This document shows positions 1 to 11,645 of a stretch of 64,000 bases of DNA, piece after piece. Numbering within the stretch: the first letter of the stretch is position 1; every line of letters starts with the position of its first letter. Under the pieces are notes generated by a model that worked only from the letters and a program-made list of their open reading frames with translations, was not told the DNA's origin and searched no databases. The translations under genes and the position numbers were made by a program. The DNA is from Tubulanus polymorphus (taxonomy: Eukaryota > Nemertea > Palaeonemertea > Tubulaniformes > Tubulanidae): positions 4,776,001-4,840,000 of the forward strand of contig NC_134026.1 of NCBI RefSeq assembly GCF_964204645.1, given 5' to 3'.

Positions 1-710
1 AGCATACTTTCTTCTTTGATGATTTCACAACCAAGTCATTTATTAAAGGTAAAAACGCGAGGAATCGATGATATATTTATATCTATATAAGTAGTGCGAT
101 GGGGACATCATACTACTTTATGTATATATCTTGAAGCGGCTTACGAAGAATAGAAATGGTGCGTTGTGCTTTACATGTAGTTGATCAAACGGCGCCACTT
201 AATTCCGAGGCGCCCGAGACACCTTTGAAGACATTATTCAGTTTCAATCGTCGGATGATCTTTGTTCACAGTCGCCAAACAAACAACAGCGAGATTGGAA
301 GTCGATAAATAATTCATACTGAACCCTACCTGGATACATGCCGCATTTTGATTACCGCCCTGTGCGCTGTTTTACTAAACAGGTTGATCGGTCGGGGATT
401 TCGAAGGAATCGCGTCACGTTTTGTTATGACGTTTTTTGAACTTCGCGATTCGATTTCGCTGTGGACCGGGAACAAAGTATAGTCGTTTTTTTTTTGTTG
501 TAAATACGAAATAAACAGAGAATAAAGGGAAATACATTAGGGAACGTCTATCCTCTTAGAAGCTGATCGAGACTTCGCCCAAATGACTCAAAAGAGAATA
601 GGCAATTGTTTCCACCGTATCAGTAAAATTTGTTCCGGGTGGAAATTGCTAAGATATAATGTATGACCGAATTATCACGATTGATAGAACACTATATCCG
701 TGTTGACGCG
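1..710. other. Unassigned AT-rich sequence
   Basis: I see no convincing gene, repeat copy or strong regulatory site. The stretch has ordinary background composition with a T-run near 488-497 and no long open frame. Confidence 0.5.
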
Positions 711-921
711 ATGTAGAGAGAATCCCACAATTATAACGAAAAAGTCCGAAAATGAAACTTCGAGATAGTAGTTTATTTCAACGTTTCGACTATATCCTAT
801 TAGTCATCTTCAGGAATAATGAAGATGACTATTAGGATATAGTCGAAACGTTGAAATAAACTACTATCTCGAAGTTTCATTTTCGGACTTTTTCGTTATA
901 ATTGTGGGATTCTCTCTACAT
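711..921. repeat. 211-bp near-perfect palindrome (Penelope-like tail pair)
   Basis: The arms 711-811 and 821-921 are reverse complements over 101 bp with one mismatch (near 804/828) around a 9-bp spacer. Each arm, read away from the centre, runs from a GAAGATGACTA-type box through TAGTCGAAACGTTGAAATAA to ATAATTGTGGGATTCTCTC. The GAAGATGA...TAGTCGAAACG part resembles the tail motif that I associate with Penelope-like retroelements, some of which carry hammerhead ribozymes. Here the CUGANGA-stem-GAAA pattern has one extra base before the stem, so it is not canonical. The head-to-head arrangement implies two tails joined, or a foldback element. Arm identity this high suggests recent origin or gene conversion. 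The structure is seen directly; the family assignment is inferred. Confidence 0.85.
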
Positions 922-3440
922 GACTGAATTATATATAGTACTATGATGTACAGATGTTATTGTCCAATAAACTACTTTATACATAAAAATGGCAAAGGAA
1001 CATCCACGAGAAATTCCACGATGTGTTAATTTTAGTCAAAATTGAGTTGATTTAAAATACGTAGAGGAGCAGAACGATAAAAGAAGACTGTGTCAAAAAA
1101 TCTGTAAATAAAATGAAAAGTTTTTCCAGACATGGAACAAGTGTGATGTAGGTAGACAGGAGGAAAAGACGAAAGATGAAGACGGCCATGTCGCGTCGTC
1201 GATCAACAATGACGACTTCGTCTAGTCTGGAGTTCTATTCAGTCGGGCAACGATGTAAATCTGTGGCGTTATAATGAATTATAGATGTATCTTTGCATCA
1301 TTTCGTGGCAACTTCATATCTATATAAATATGTGATATGTATATATATGCCGTATATATGAAACGACCTCATCTGATATACTGCCTTCGAATCAATACAC
1401 CCTAGTAACTGGAAATACAGTGTAACGCATAATGCAGCAGCGGCGGCGCGGACTGTCGCAGCCTCATTTCTCTCAGTATCTTCCTGTAGCTAAGATACAG
1501 CAATTGATGCGGTAGTCGGATTTACGGCCGAACGTCGTTATAGTCGTCATCGTTCTTTATCGCTTTTATGAATAAACTCTGATGGTTTGCCCGTCGCCAG
1601 AGTGAACGTGGATTAAGGCAGTTTATATAAGTGGGATAATATATCGTTTGAAAGAATATTTAGGTAAGAACCAAAAGCATAGATTCTGTAATTGTGGGGC
1701 TGGTTGTGTATGGACATTTTCCGAAGTAGAATTATCTTGTTTCGCGGTGTCTAAAGATAAAGGCAAACGGGATCAGATCAGGAAATTATCATTTTATCGA
1801 TAATTTCGATGAATATCTCGAGTGCAGATGATCAAAATCATCGATAACGTTTATCTTCGGATGGTACGTGATGTATGTTGTTGATAATTGATGAAAAGAA
1901 AAATTCAAAATTCATTTCGACTTTCATATTTCGGTAATAAATAGCCGTGCGCTATTCGTAAACAACAGCCATTTCTGTCGAGGGTTGGTTCGGCAAGACC
2001 CAACAAATGCACAATTCAAAAATTCATTTCATTACCTGCATACCAGCATAAACGAAGTTCGCCCCGAGGGTGTTTGCATCTATCAAAAGGAATTGATACT
2101 ATTCAATGATCGCGCGGTTTCAGATTTCTTTAATGTTGATACAGAGGTTGTTCGCTTCATGAGACTGCGATGGAGATTTGGATTTGATTCGATTCGATTT
2201 TTCTCTCGTGTTTGTTTATTTCAAACAGAATATTGTGTCAAATCCAACGCGCTTTGCGTTCACGCTCGTTAGCGGCCATCTTGAAATACGAAAATGCGCA
2301 TTTGGGCAAATATAGGAAAGTGGTGCGATTATTACTACTTACAGTTTCATCTACAGATTTCAATGAAAATTAGTTGGAATTTCGATATGAAAGATGAAGT
2401 AAATAGCCAAAAATCATACAAAAATGCAAATGCGATTTGAACGAACTTACGATGTGACAGCCTTGGTATTGGCAACTTACAGTTTTACCTACACTAACAC
2501 TTCTGAACCGTATTCATTTGTTTAATTTCGCTATAACATTAAGATTGTGTTATTCACTTATTTAACAAAACGTGATACGTTCGGGTCAAGACTGAATATT
2601 TTATTCAGATATATATAACTCATCTACGTCGGTTTCTTTGTATATAAACTGAATCTTTATTTGCGGAAAAAAAATACCATGTCGTACAAGGATGAATAAA
2701 TGATGAATTGAATTAAATTTCGTGGCGACGTATATTACTGGTGCGCTTATTATTGAAATATCGGGAGAAGCGGTTCAGTTTCAGCATTCTAATCTCGTGT
2801 TTTCGGTCCCTGTGGGATTCGATTACAAGTTATTATACGATGTATGCTGGCCTATCGTTATTGTGGCTTAATTCATATTCATTACGACCGCGCATAAATG
2901 AGGCGGATGTTTTTACATACAGTGTTCAATTTTTCTTGATTTCACCGGGGAATTTGATACGGCTCGATCGGTTTTCGTGTATAAATCAACTGTTATACGA
3001 AAACGACTCGCGTCGATTTCGCCGCTTCGTATCTCGAAACATTGCACCGCGGACGCGGAGGGTAGAAATCATCGAAACCAGCGATACTCCGCTTTAGTTA
3101 GGTTTACCATCGCAGCTACAGCAAATGCAAATACAGCAGCTACAAATCGGTTGAGACTTAACGTACAGGTTACGTGCGCGCACATTATTAAACCCCGTAA
3201 AAAATTAGATCTTTCCTTCGCCAAGTTCATTAGATGTATTTTGATGGCCATCATCGGATCACAAACATTAACTTAAATTGATGAGATTATAAATGATCGA
3301 TGACCGCTAATTTTTGCTTTCGTCTCGGAGTTTGGGAAGTCATTAGTGCCCGTACTTAATCAAGTGATTTTCACAATTACTTGTCGTCGTGTGAAGTGGC
3401 TGCCGACTTTCAAGCAAAACCATTTCGCATTCAAATACGG
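922..3440. other. Unassigned sequence with a CpG-rich patch
   Basis: No gene can be supported. A CpG-rich patch lies at about 2995-3070, with overlapping short frames on both strands. A TATA-like TTTATATAAG occurs at 1621-1630 and a donor-like GGTAAG at 1665, but nothing links them. There are AT-rich runs at about 1320-1360. Weakly similar stretches around 2330 and 2465 share ACTTACAGTTT and may be an old duplication. Confidence 0.4.
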
Positions 3441-3446
3441 AGTCGT

Positions 3447-3485
3447 TATATAAACGAGCCGAAAACTCTGCTTTCGGCGTCAACA
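3447..3485 (+). promoter_or_regulatory. Possible TATA core promoter
   Basis: TATATAAA at 3447-3454 is followed about 35 bp downstream by an initiator-like TCAACA at 3480-3485, in a locally CpG-containing context. No downstream coding exon can be tied to it, so this is only a motif-level call. Confidence 0.2.
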
Positions 3486-4575
3486 TTTCGGTAAAACTCG
3501 AATGCCGCTGCTATGGTGCATATCATTTTCAGTTACTATTAATGGATATCCCTTTATCGATGAGTATACACAGCTACTACAATAGATAGTTTGATTTATT
3601 GATTTGTATTCAGTTTGGTCAGGCGTTGCCGGGAAATCGCGTCAGTTATTCATCTCCGTCTTGAAATGACTGTATACAAGTTGTACTTCACGAGTTGTTT
3701 TTTTTCCCCCACAAATCTGAAAATATAAATGACGAATTACATACATTTATGTATTTACATATGTAATCAGGATTTTTCTGTCGGCGCGACTGAGACCAAA
3801 ACAGAATGATAAATAGATTCTAGATTCGGTCTGAGTCGAGGGTTTTGATACATCGGCATAAGAGAATGAGGCCGTGCGTGGGAATAGGGGTGGATCTTAG
3901 AAATTTAGAACATCTTGGTCCAGTAGAGAAGGAAGGACATTACTTGGATGAAGCTGGCATGTCAAAGGCACCTAGTGGTCCCAGTCTCGGTATTTAGATA
4001 TTTTTGAAGACAAACATCGATCCCAAAGATATGCAAATGCCATGAGGTTGAGTGTCAAATTTGCAGGTTTTAACCATATCTGTCTTGTCGAAAAGGGCAA
4101 GCTCAATGGAAAGGCAGGGTCCTGACCCCCGAGACCACCACACCCCCTCTTAATCTGTCCCCCTCTTAATCTGTCGTCTTTCAGGCTTACGAAATTACGG
4201 TATATGAAATGGTATTCGAAAACAACTGCGCAACAATTTAATACATCTGAACATACACATGCATATATGTATGATCTTGATGATGTTTTTCTAGTTGATA
4301 AAATGGAACAATGCACGAGGTAATTATTACTATCAAACAGAAGCCAATTACCGGGTAGCCTGTTTTGGCAGCCAAATTGCCTGATAATAGCCGATAATCA
4401 CCAGCTAGTTACATAATTTGTGTTATTCTATATTCGTAACGAATGTTTGCGATTAATTCGGACGAAAAAGATACGATCTTCATCTGAAAGCCGGGTGCAT
4501 ATTTCGTTATGAAGATAATTTTTGAAAATGCTCGTTTCGAAGTATACATGAGGCCAGCGTCGCCACCACAAACAA
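3486..4575. other. Unassigned; short direct repeat and a strong acceptor-like site
   Basis: A 16-bp direct repeat containing CTCTTAATCTGTC occurs twice at about 4145-4175. It forms part of a long pyrimidine tract ending in CAG at 4184, a very good splice-acceptor lookalike. The frame opened there ends after 18 codons at 4241, so it may be chance. A 114-codon minus-strand frame (3972-4316) overlaps but has no recognisable motif. Confidence 0.35.
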
Positions 4576-4808
4576 GGCGAACATCGGTTATCGTAGTTAG
4601 TCACGACTAGCGGTCTGAACTAATAACCGCCACGCACTAGTTCGGTCGTAACGCATTTCATGGCGTCGACCATCTTGGAAATAGGTCCGAACTACAACGA
4701 CTGCGCTCAATCCCGTGGTCGACCATTTCCGAACTATTGTTCCTACTAACTGACATTCGGTGTCATTTAGTTCGACTAGTCGACTAACTCCGAAAACCGA
4801 AGTTCGCC
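4576..4808. mobile_element. Foldback MITE, ~233 bp
   Basis: The ends are inverted repeats of about 38 bp: GGCGAACATCGGTTATCG at the left pairs with the reverse complement of CGAAAACCGAAGTTCGCC at the right, continuing inward through AGTTAGTC. There is no coding capacity. No clear target duplication is visible, so superfamily cannot be assigned. Confidence 0.6.
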
Positions 4809-4821
4809 CAACCAGGCAATA

Positions 4822-5124
4822 TTATCCTCTTAACACGACCGGTGACGATCCGAACTTCATTAAGAAAAAAGAAACAACCGATTCGTGAATGTCTTCGTGT
4901 CTCCAACAATGTTGACCTTGCGGATTATATCGTTCAGCGATGACTTCACGATCGCGAGTATCGTCTGCCGCATCATCAGAGCGGGTATCGCGCGCCGGCT
5001 GAATATTAAACCGATATACCGCGGACACTGCGGAGCCGAGGCTGTCATTATTCGGTCAATAAAGCTGATACACGATGTCGATGTCGGTCCCAGCTGGCCT
5101 ATACGGTTGCCGACTGCGTTTTAA
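4822..5124. other. CpG-rich island open in several frames
   Basis: About 250 bp here is unusually CpG-rich and is open in one + frame (4885-5124) and two minus frames (4822-5028, 4860-5048). The minus frame 4860-5048 begins with ATG and encodes 62 residues. Multiple overlapping frames usually reflect base composition rather than coding. A promoter-type CpG patch or a small exon are both possible. I recognise no domain. Confidence 0.25.
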
Positions 5125-5340
5125 GCTAAATCGTCGTATAGATTAATTCGTTTTGACAACAAATTTGAGAAGCGATCTTCGAAGCTTCGTTCGGGTATAG
5201 CAGCGATGTTGTATTAACGCTAACTAACCCGCATCCCGTTATCCCCGGGATTCACTCGAACTACGTCGAAGATTCCATAGAAGACAGAAGTAGCCTGATA
5301 GAATTGAGGCCCCATCTAGATCAAAGAGTTTGACATTTTA

Positions 5341-5501
5341 AGCCCAACGCACATGACGCACGGAAGCACGGGAACAAACATTATCATTTCGGAAACGTCG
5401 TTCCCCAAACCATGTCTATCGTTTCTTGTAAACGCACACGACACAGGGAAACGTTCGGAAACATGATCCTGTCTCCTGTTTTCGTGTTTCCGTGTGTAGC
5501 T
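5341..5501 (-). mobile_element. Foldback MITE, family shared with 16208-16362
   Basis: Its reverse complement aligns with 16208-16362 along its length. Both contain the 23-bp core at 5430-5452 (its plus-strand form contains CTGTGTCGTGTGCGTT). The ends begin AGCCCAACGCACATGACGCA, and the other end is a diverged inverted copy. It is non-coding; the 67-residue minus frame across it is an artefact of the repeat. Confidence 0.6.
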
Positions 5502-5640
5502 TGACTGCAGCCAAGCCAACGACTGTAGCCTTAGATCGTTAAGATCGTGATGGCGTCACACTAGGCGGAGTGGATCAGGCTGATCTCCCCTCCCCTATAA
5601 AGTGGAGCAACATTCCATAAGTTCTTGGCGATGATCCTAG
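5502..5640. other. Spacer with TATA-like box
   Basis: CCCCTATAAAGTGG at about 5592-5605 looks like a TATA box in a C-rich context, but no associated exon is visible. Nothing else can be called. Confidence 0.2.
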
Positions 5641-5691
5641 GCAACTACTTAAAAAAACAAAATGATTCGGCCATTTTTCTCCAAGTCTATC
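5641..5691 (-). repeat. Solo copy of the 8.9-kb tandem unit
   Basis: The reverse complement contains GAGAAAAATGGCCGAATCA followed by TTTTGTTTT. This matches the unit of the array at 8912-9053 closely. It shows the tandem unit also exists as a dispersed sequence. Confidence 0.6.
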
Positions 5692-7740
5692 ACGTCACTG
5701 TTTATTCATTCTACCATAGGCCAAGAAATGTCACGCTATTGTATGGTAATTGATGTCTTCCGTATCACAAGTTTCTCTAATTTCTTGATGACGTTCTTTG
5801 AACTGTAATTCGATTAATTTCAGAGCACGGCGCCTCGTCGAGCGATGAATTAATCTAATTGTTATTTGATGACGATTTCTTTCAAACGAAACGCCGAGCT
5901 TTCGACTTGTCTCAAAATGGAACCAGCCCTCGGATATCACTTCCCTTCCTGATGAATTGAGCTTTAATCAGATACGAACGAACAAGTATAAAAACCGAAA
6001 TGTGATTTTTTATGTTCCGTCATAGTGGTCATATTTTCCTTGGAGAAGTTCCATCAGCAACTTTGATGGACGATGATAACTCGCCAAAACCATCCATAGA
6101 CTGCTGCCTCACACCATATACCACATACCTCCTTTTTATGTTGCCGATCCGCGATAAAAAAACATATATCCGTCTAAAACTAAGTTGCGTGCATTATTAT
6201 ACGGTAGATAATGTATATCATTGTGGTAAATGTTTTTACCTAGAAGGCATAGAAAATATACACCCATGCACGAACGTATAATGTTTGCATTTTCTTCGAG
6301 ATTAATTTGTCGAACTGACGACCACGCGCGCGGCAGGCAGGGATTTATTTATTTACCCGGTTGTTCTATGCACTGCATAAACGATATAATCCTTTAAAAT
6401 CCTATGATTGACGCTGAGCTGCTGCATAGAAATATCGAACGCAGTCGTGTCCTGGAAGTTCGACGTATGGTGTCAGTGGGGAGCTGGGGGCACATGCCTA
6501 CACTCACTGTTTCTATGTTCTTCTAACATAATTTTGGGTCTTGCCGTCCTCCCAAATCAATAACAGGTGACACCGCCCGTGAGATCATCTGGAGTTCTTC
6601 ATAAATTTATGTTCTTATTTATCATGAAATAGTCGAAAAATCCGAATAAAAAAGACGCATTCTAGAATTATCAAGTTGTCTTTAATGACATATTTTAGTG
6701 CTAGTGAGGATAGATAAGTCTAATCCTGAATCCGACGATAAGCCAAAGCCTGAAAAATCGGAGCATGTCACCGTAAAGTCGACTCGCTGTACATGAACAA
6801 ATAGAAAAAAAATCAGATATCATTACTCTGTCAATTACATCAGTATCAATTTCATATTCGTGACATGCTGCCGTTTTGACTTCGAAGAAAGCCTTTTGAT
6901 TCCTGCGCGTTTTAAGTCTTAATCAAAAGCGGCAGGTTGCCTTTATATTCACCCTCGAGCGAATGCCGAAGCTCCTCCGCTATTTTTACCTAATCAAAAT
7001 ACGATGGTAAAATATATATAACCGTTTCTATATTATCCCCATAGATTTCTCTAGTGGCATCTGACATTCTTCTGGAGTCGATTTCAACTGAACACGAGAA
7101 TAAATTCCTACTCTAAGGAAAGAGGCTGATTTCTTCTTTTTCTCTCGGTTAGACGCTGAATCAGTCAGACTGCCCGCAGGTGCAATGATCCTCGCTAACG
7201 CTTCTGAGAAAAACCACTTTACGACCTATGCGTATAAACTGGAAAAACGCCGGCAGAAGTTTATCTATCGTGCAGCGCGAAGTGGGTTTAATGTTCCGAT
7301 CGCTTTCGGGAGTAAGGAGAGAGAGAGAAAGAAAACAGCGATGGAGAGAAGCACACCACTGGCGTAAACATTTTACGTTTATCTTTACGTATTTATTACT
7401 ATACTCTTTTAATGATCGGGTACATTTACCTCGAGAAGATGATAACATCTTCATCATATAAAGTATAAAGTATCGTTTCTTTACTACTTGGTATATTTAG
7501 ACGGAGAAATGACACCGTTCATTATCAATGAGGTGTACGTGATGATATAGCGACGATGAGTCACGCTACTATAAACGTTGTGAATGTATCTCGAAGAAAA
7601 TTTGAAAGTGAATCTAGTGAATTAGTGCATCCCGTCAATCACACCTCATGGGAAAATGTTGGTAAAAATGTCATAGTTTATTTCAAACGATATGCATATA
7701 TAGCCTATATAGACTGTCTAATTCAAAAGAAAATCTCAAA
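5692..7740. other. Unassigned sequence
   Basis: Several 60-100 codon frames occur (for example 6012-6281 + and 7161-7457 -), none with a recognisable motif. A short GA-rich microsatellite lies at about 7316-7332. An acceptor-like tract ends at 7054 and opens a 19-codon frame to TAA at 7116; this may be chance. Confidence 0.4.
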
Positions 7741-8036
7741 ATGAAAACTAACTTGAAAGTTTATCGATGCCTTGGTTGAAAATAACACACATATCGCTTC
7801 TATATAATATCTAAGATCATTATAGTTTTTTTCGATTTGAATATATCGATAATTGAATTGAATTGATCAGCAACCGGTCTAGCCCCACTGATGACTAGTG
7901 CAGTTATGAAATACATGTATATTTAATTACAAAATAAACGCCAAAATTCACACAATTGTAATCGATATTTTTAAACGCCAATATTGATGACGTAGTGCAC
8001 GTCGACTCACACGAAACCCCTTAAATAACGCATACT
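7741..8036 (+). repeat. Dispersed repeat, family shared with 40435-40615
   Basis: It shares ordered blocks with 40435-40615: AAAATAACACACATAT, ATAATTGAATTGAATTGA, and a TATTGAT(T/G)ACGTAGTGCAC block. This copy is longer by an internal stretch of roughly 80 bp. It has no coding potential and no clear terminal repeats, so it is probably an old interspersed element of unknown class. Confidence 0.5.
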
Positions 8037-8911
8037 ATAGATACCAATGTATCAAAACATTGTTGTAACGGTTTACAGGCGTCAGAAAACCACGAGAGTA
8101 TCAACGTCACCAATTCAAGAGTCTGTTTTTAAAATGGCTCATAGAATTGAGTCGAAACGTCAAACACATGGTTTCATCATTATGTGGGCGTTTCTTCAGA
8201 TACAGAGCTGCTCATAGATATGTGAAATTCTATACTTTATTCTCTTCTCATCCATCCATCGTATGGCTGAGATTGAAAAATTGGAACGATCAGGATGATG
8301 TGTCTTCCGTAGTCTTATCTATCATAGCAAGACACAACGCTGCACTAAGCCCAAGCTCTCTATAGGGATATGTGCATAAAAATATGTCTTACGCAATTAT
8401 CAGATAAGTACTGCGTCAGGGATTGATTTTCTTCGACGTTTCGCGTACGTTATTTTCCAATTTTCATTAATTAGCCCCTTCTGCAGTATGTCCTACTAGA
8501 AGCGAGTCTTCGACTGTGCATTTATGAAACAGAAATAATTAGGCGTTAACTCCACAGAGACAGAAAGACGGATTAGCTTCAGCGATTCATTCATTTATTC
8601 GAGCCCATATATTTACCTGAAAGGAATTATCCGTCGGACGAAATTCGCTTCGTTTTTTGTTCGGCACGAGAGGAAACACAGTCAACCGATAATGAGTAGC
8701 TTTCATATTCACAGATATTCTTGATTACCGCCCAAAGAAACAGTCATTCATTATGGAGATCACTCGTTCGTAATGAAGAAGCTCTTTCCCAAATACGACG
8801 GAGCCCCTTTTATACGAAAGTACCAGTATAAATCTGATCACCAATTATATTGAAATATGGCAGTGGTTTCACCAACAAGAGCACTTTTTTATGCATCGCT
8901 ACGATCGAAAG
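8037..8911. other. Unassigned sequence
   Basis: I see no supported gene. The frame 8147-8365 has 72 codons with a non-ATG start and no motif. On the minus strand CCTTTCAG/GTAAAT at about 8605 could be read as either a donor or an acceptor. Confidence 0.4.
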
Positions 8912-9053
8912 AAATGGCTGAATCATTTTGTTTTAGTAAGCCAATGTTGAGAGGAGAAAAATGGCCGATTCGTTTTGTTCAAGTAAGCCAATGTTGATAG
9001 ACTAGGAGAAAAATGGCCGAATCATTATGTTTCAGTAAGCTACTGTTGAGACT
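8912..9053 (+). repeat. Three-copy tandem repeat, unit 46-53 bp
   Basis: Three units begin with AAATGGC at 8912, 8958 and 9011 and share the pattern ATTCGTTTTGTT...AGTAAGCCAATGTTGA. Unit lengths differ by a short insertion (TAGACTAG) between units 2 and 3. A fourth, isolated and inverted copy lies at 5641-5691. Confidence 0.75.
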
Positions 9054-11420
9054 AGATGCCGGTTGCGGCGTCTGCCTGTACTGTGTGCTGATTAGTCATT
9101 CCGAACATGACGTGGATCGTTCAGTATTTCCCTTGTTGCTCATCAGGAACTAGATGCCAATGACCATTCTAGAGGACAGAGGGCAATCCATACGAGACAG
9201 TTCGTTGTTACTCAGCGGTTTGCAATCATCGGTATCACCGGTATCATATGACACTCACTCCGCATCGGTATCAAGCACGCGACCATATTCATGCTAGACC
9301 ATCAAACTGATTCATTTTTACACGAACGTTAAGAGTATATGAGTATTTCTCTTCTGTCTTGCCCTTGTGATATATAGACGATGCATATATAGCAATTGAA
9401 CCACTTGTTGATGTTATAGAAATAAGGCTGATGTGCAGCTACTTGTATAATGAAGCGGAAAGTACATTTTTCAATAATGCATGGCGGCATTCCAGCCCCA
9501 GTTTATCGACGCAACTATACGCGATGAGTAAGACTATTACGACGGTCGGTATGACTGTCTTAATTCGGTGGATTCAAATGGAATTAAGATATCGGCTTGT
9601 GAAATGGTCAATGCACGCAGCCGTGGCTCTCGATTGCCACGCATCGTAATTCACAAGTAGCATTACTGTTTATCGATTGTGGAATAAGATGAATAGACGT
9701 TTAATGTCCTCAGTATCGATCTTTCGTATTGATTCTGAGCTGTTGCTGTTCTGCAATCCTCGTCATCTTTACCCGGTGTTGCTTCCATACCACAGCATTG
9801 CTCCATTCCCCAGACTCCTGCGATGCGTCCATGCGGCAGCATTGGCAGATTCAACCGGAATGTGGGGAAGACCTCCTTGATTGCGCACACCCTGTATTGG
9901 TATTGTTGTTACTGCTGCTGCTGCTGCTGCTCCAGGCGTTTTTCACGTGTCCTTCAAGTCTATTTGGATAATCATTAAATTGATGTATATTTCAAATCTT
10001 TGAAAATCTTCACGTTCAATAATCATTTGAACTTCGAAAATATGCACTCAGTTGCAAGTTCTATCTTTTCTCTTTTGATGTTGTGCCCTTTAATCAGCTT
10101 GATATTCACTTTTTAGTGTCTGCTACTGTTATAATCAAAATCTCTTCCCTCCCAGTTCCTCATTAATTCCCTCCCGTACGATTTTTCAATTGCCAGTATA
10201 CCTGTCATCTACCGGTGCCTAACCACGATTTGCGCAGCTATTAATTAGCCACGTTTCGAAAGCCAGCGCGATGATCGTAAAGTTATATAAAAGTGTCTGT
10301 GTTGCACTGGGGGCCTATCACAAGTTCATTTGGAGGATTCGTTAAACCCCGAGGATGAATTATAAATGAACTGTTCATGTAGATACAGGATTTGCATAAG
10401 GACGTCATTGTTTCCTCGTCAATAGCCCTCGGGAACCGGTTGACATGGTAAAAATCGGTTTATCATCCCATTCAAACATGACATGTACTGATGATGATGA
10501 TACAAGACAATTGACTGAAAAAAACCGAGTAGAAAGTGCAAAACAACAAGATTTGCCGGAAAACAACTGAAGCCGTGATTCGAGTTATCAATTCCCCGGA
10601 TCTACAAATTTCTTAATTCTAATTGTGGGAAATGTTAGTAATAATTCCATCTCTTAAAAATTGATAAGCAGTAAGTGAATATATATCCTGAAGTTGCTAA
10701 CGTTTCGTCCATTCAGCCTTAATTCAATGACCAACATGAAAAATACAACCAATAATATGATATTGACGATAGTTTCTCCAGACCATTCCTGAAAGGGCAC
10801 ATGTATGAAGGTTATGTGGATGATATACAATGACCAAATAACATTCTCGATGTTCTCTGAGTCAACGACATTAACGCAGCATCGTTGAAAATTTCGTTTT
10901 ATTCATTCATTTCTTCGATGATTGATGATCGCGTACGTCTTCGCGAACATTACCTGTTCGATGTTGCAATTAATCTAAAAACAGCTTCCAATCGCGGGAA
11001 ATGACGACGGCGGCGGCGACGGTATTATAGTAGAACTACCAACTTCAACCACGATCATCGCATGCGTTTTAGCATCGTACCAGGAACGTTACAGCATCAT
11101 CGACGGCGTCGTCAAATGAGATAGAACGCGCCTATATCAACCTCATCCATCACCGTCACGTACGGATCCTCCTTTACATTGTGTTCAGCGATTCAATGGA
11201 TGACCTTCGATATCGGTTTGACAGCGAAGCATGTGATCGTACGATTAGCTGTAAGCGATCCATTACCCCCGCGCTAATGGCCGAACATCTCGAAGGGTGT
11301 CGTGTCAATTTGAATTTGCGTACGGATGTCTTCGTTTTCGTTTCGTCCATCAGGCTTCACGCATGGGAAACGCGCCAGGCCTTGAAGTGAAATATATGGG
11401 CCAGCGCGGTAGGGACCATG
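9054..11420. other. Unassigned sequence with CTG microsatellite
   Basis: (CTG)6 sits at 9912-9930. Frames of 60-80 codons around 9431-9971 lie on both strands and show no motif. CpG-rich triplet runs (GACGACGGCGG type) occur near 11005-11020. The sequence around 10615-10730 faintly recalls the tail sequence of the 711-921 palindrome, but too weakly to call. Confidence 0.4.
10284..10293 (+). promoter_or_regulatory. TATA-box-like motif
   Basis: TATATAAAAG is a close match to the metazoan TATA consensus. No initiator or first exon can be attached with confidence, and chance occurrence in AT-rich DNA is likely. Confidence 0.2.
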
Positions 11421-11639
11421 CAGAGCTGCCAACTGTCCCTGATTTTAAGAATTTGTTACTATTTCAAAACGAGAAATCGAATTTGATTTGTTCCACATGT
11501 ACATAAATATGAAAGATGTTACTAAGGGTCTGACTGTTGATTACTGATAAGTTGAACATTTTCTTTCATATTTCAATGAAATGTTACTGAAAAAGTTCAA
11601 TTTGTTACTCAAAGCACTTTTCAGAGGTTGGCAGCCCTG
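11421..11639 (+). mobile_element. MITE with 6-bp target duplication, copy 1
   Basis: This 219-bp element has terminal inverted repeats CAGAGCTGCCAAC / GTTGGCAGCCCTG. It is flanked exactly by the direct repeat ACCATG (11415-11420 and 11640-11645). It is about 80% similar by eye to 34469-34690, which has its own different 6-bp duplication. The terminal CAG and the 6-bp duplication could fit hAT-like or Dada-like families; no transposase is present. Confidence 0.8.
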
Positions 11640-11645
11640 ACCATG

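Noticed and set aside
801-850. Canonical hammerhead ribozyme call on the palindrome
   Set aside because: The CUGANGA and GAAA boxes are recognisable, but one extra base precedes stem II and stem III was not identified, so only a resemblance is reported.
4185-4241. Tiny exon after a superb acceptor, and similar 16-20 codon frames at 7055-7116 and 50534-50584
   Set aside because: Acceptor-like tracts followed by about 20 open codons are expected often by chance in 64 kb; none has a partner exon.
3972-4316. 114-codon minus-strand ATG frame
   Set aside because: No recognisable domain, no supporting splice sites, and the segment overlaps a pyrimidine-rich tract with a short direct repeat.
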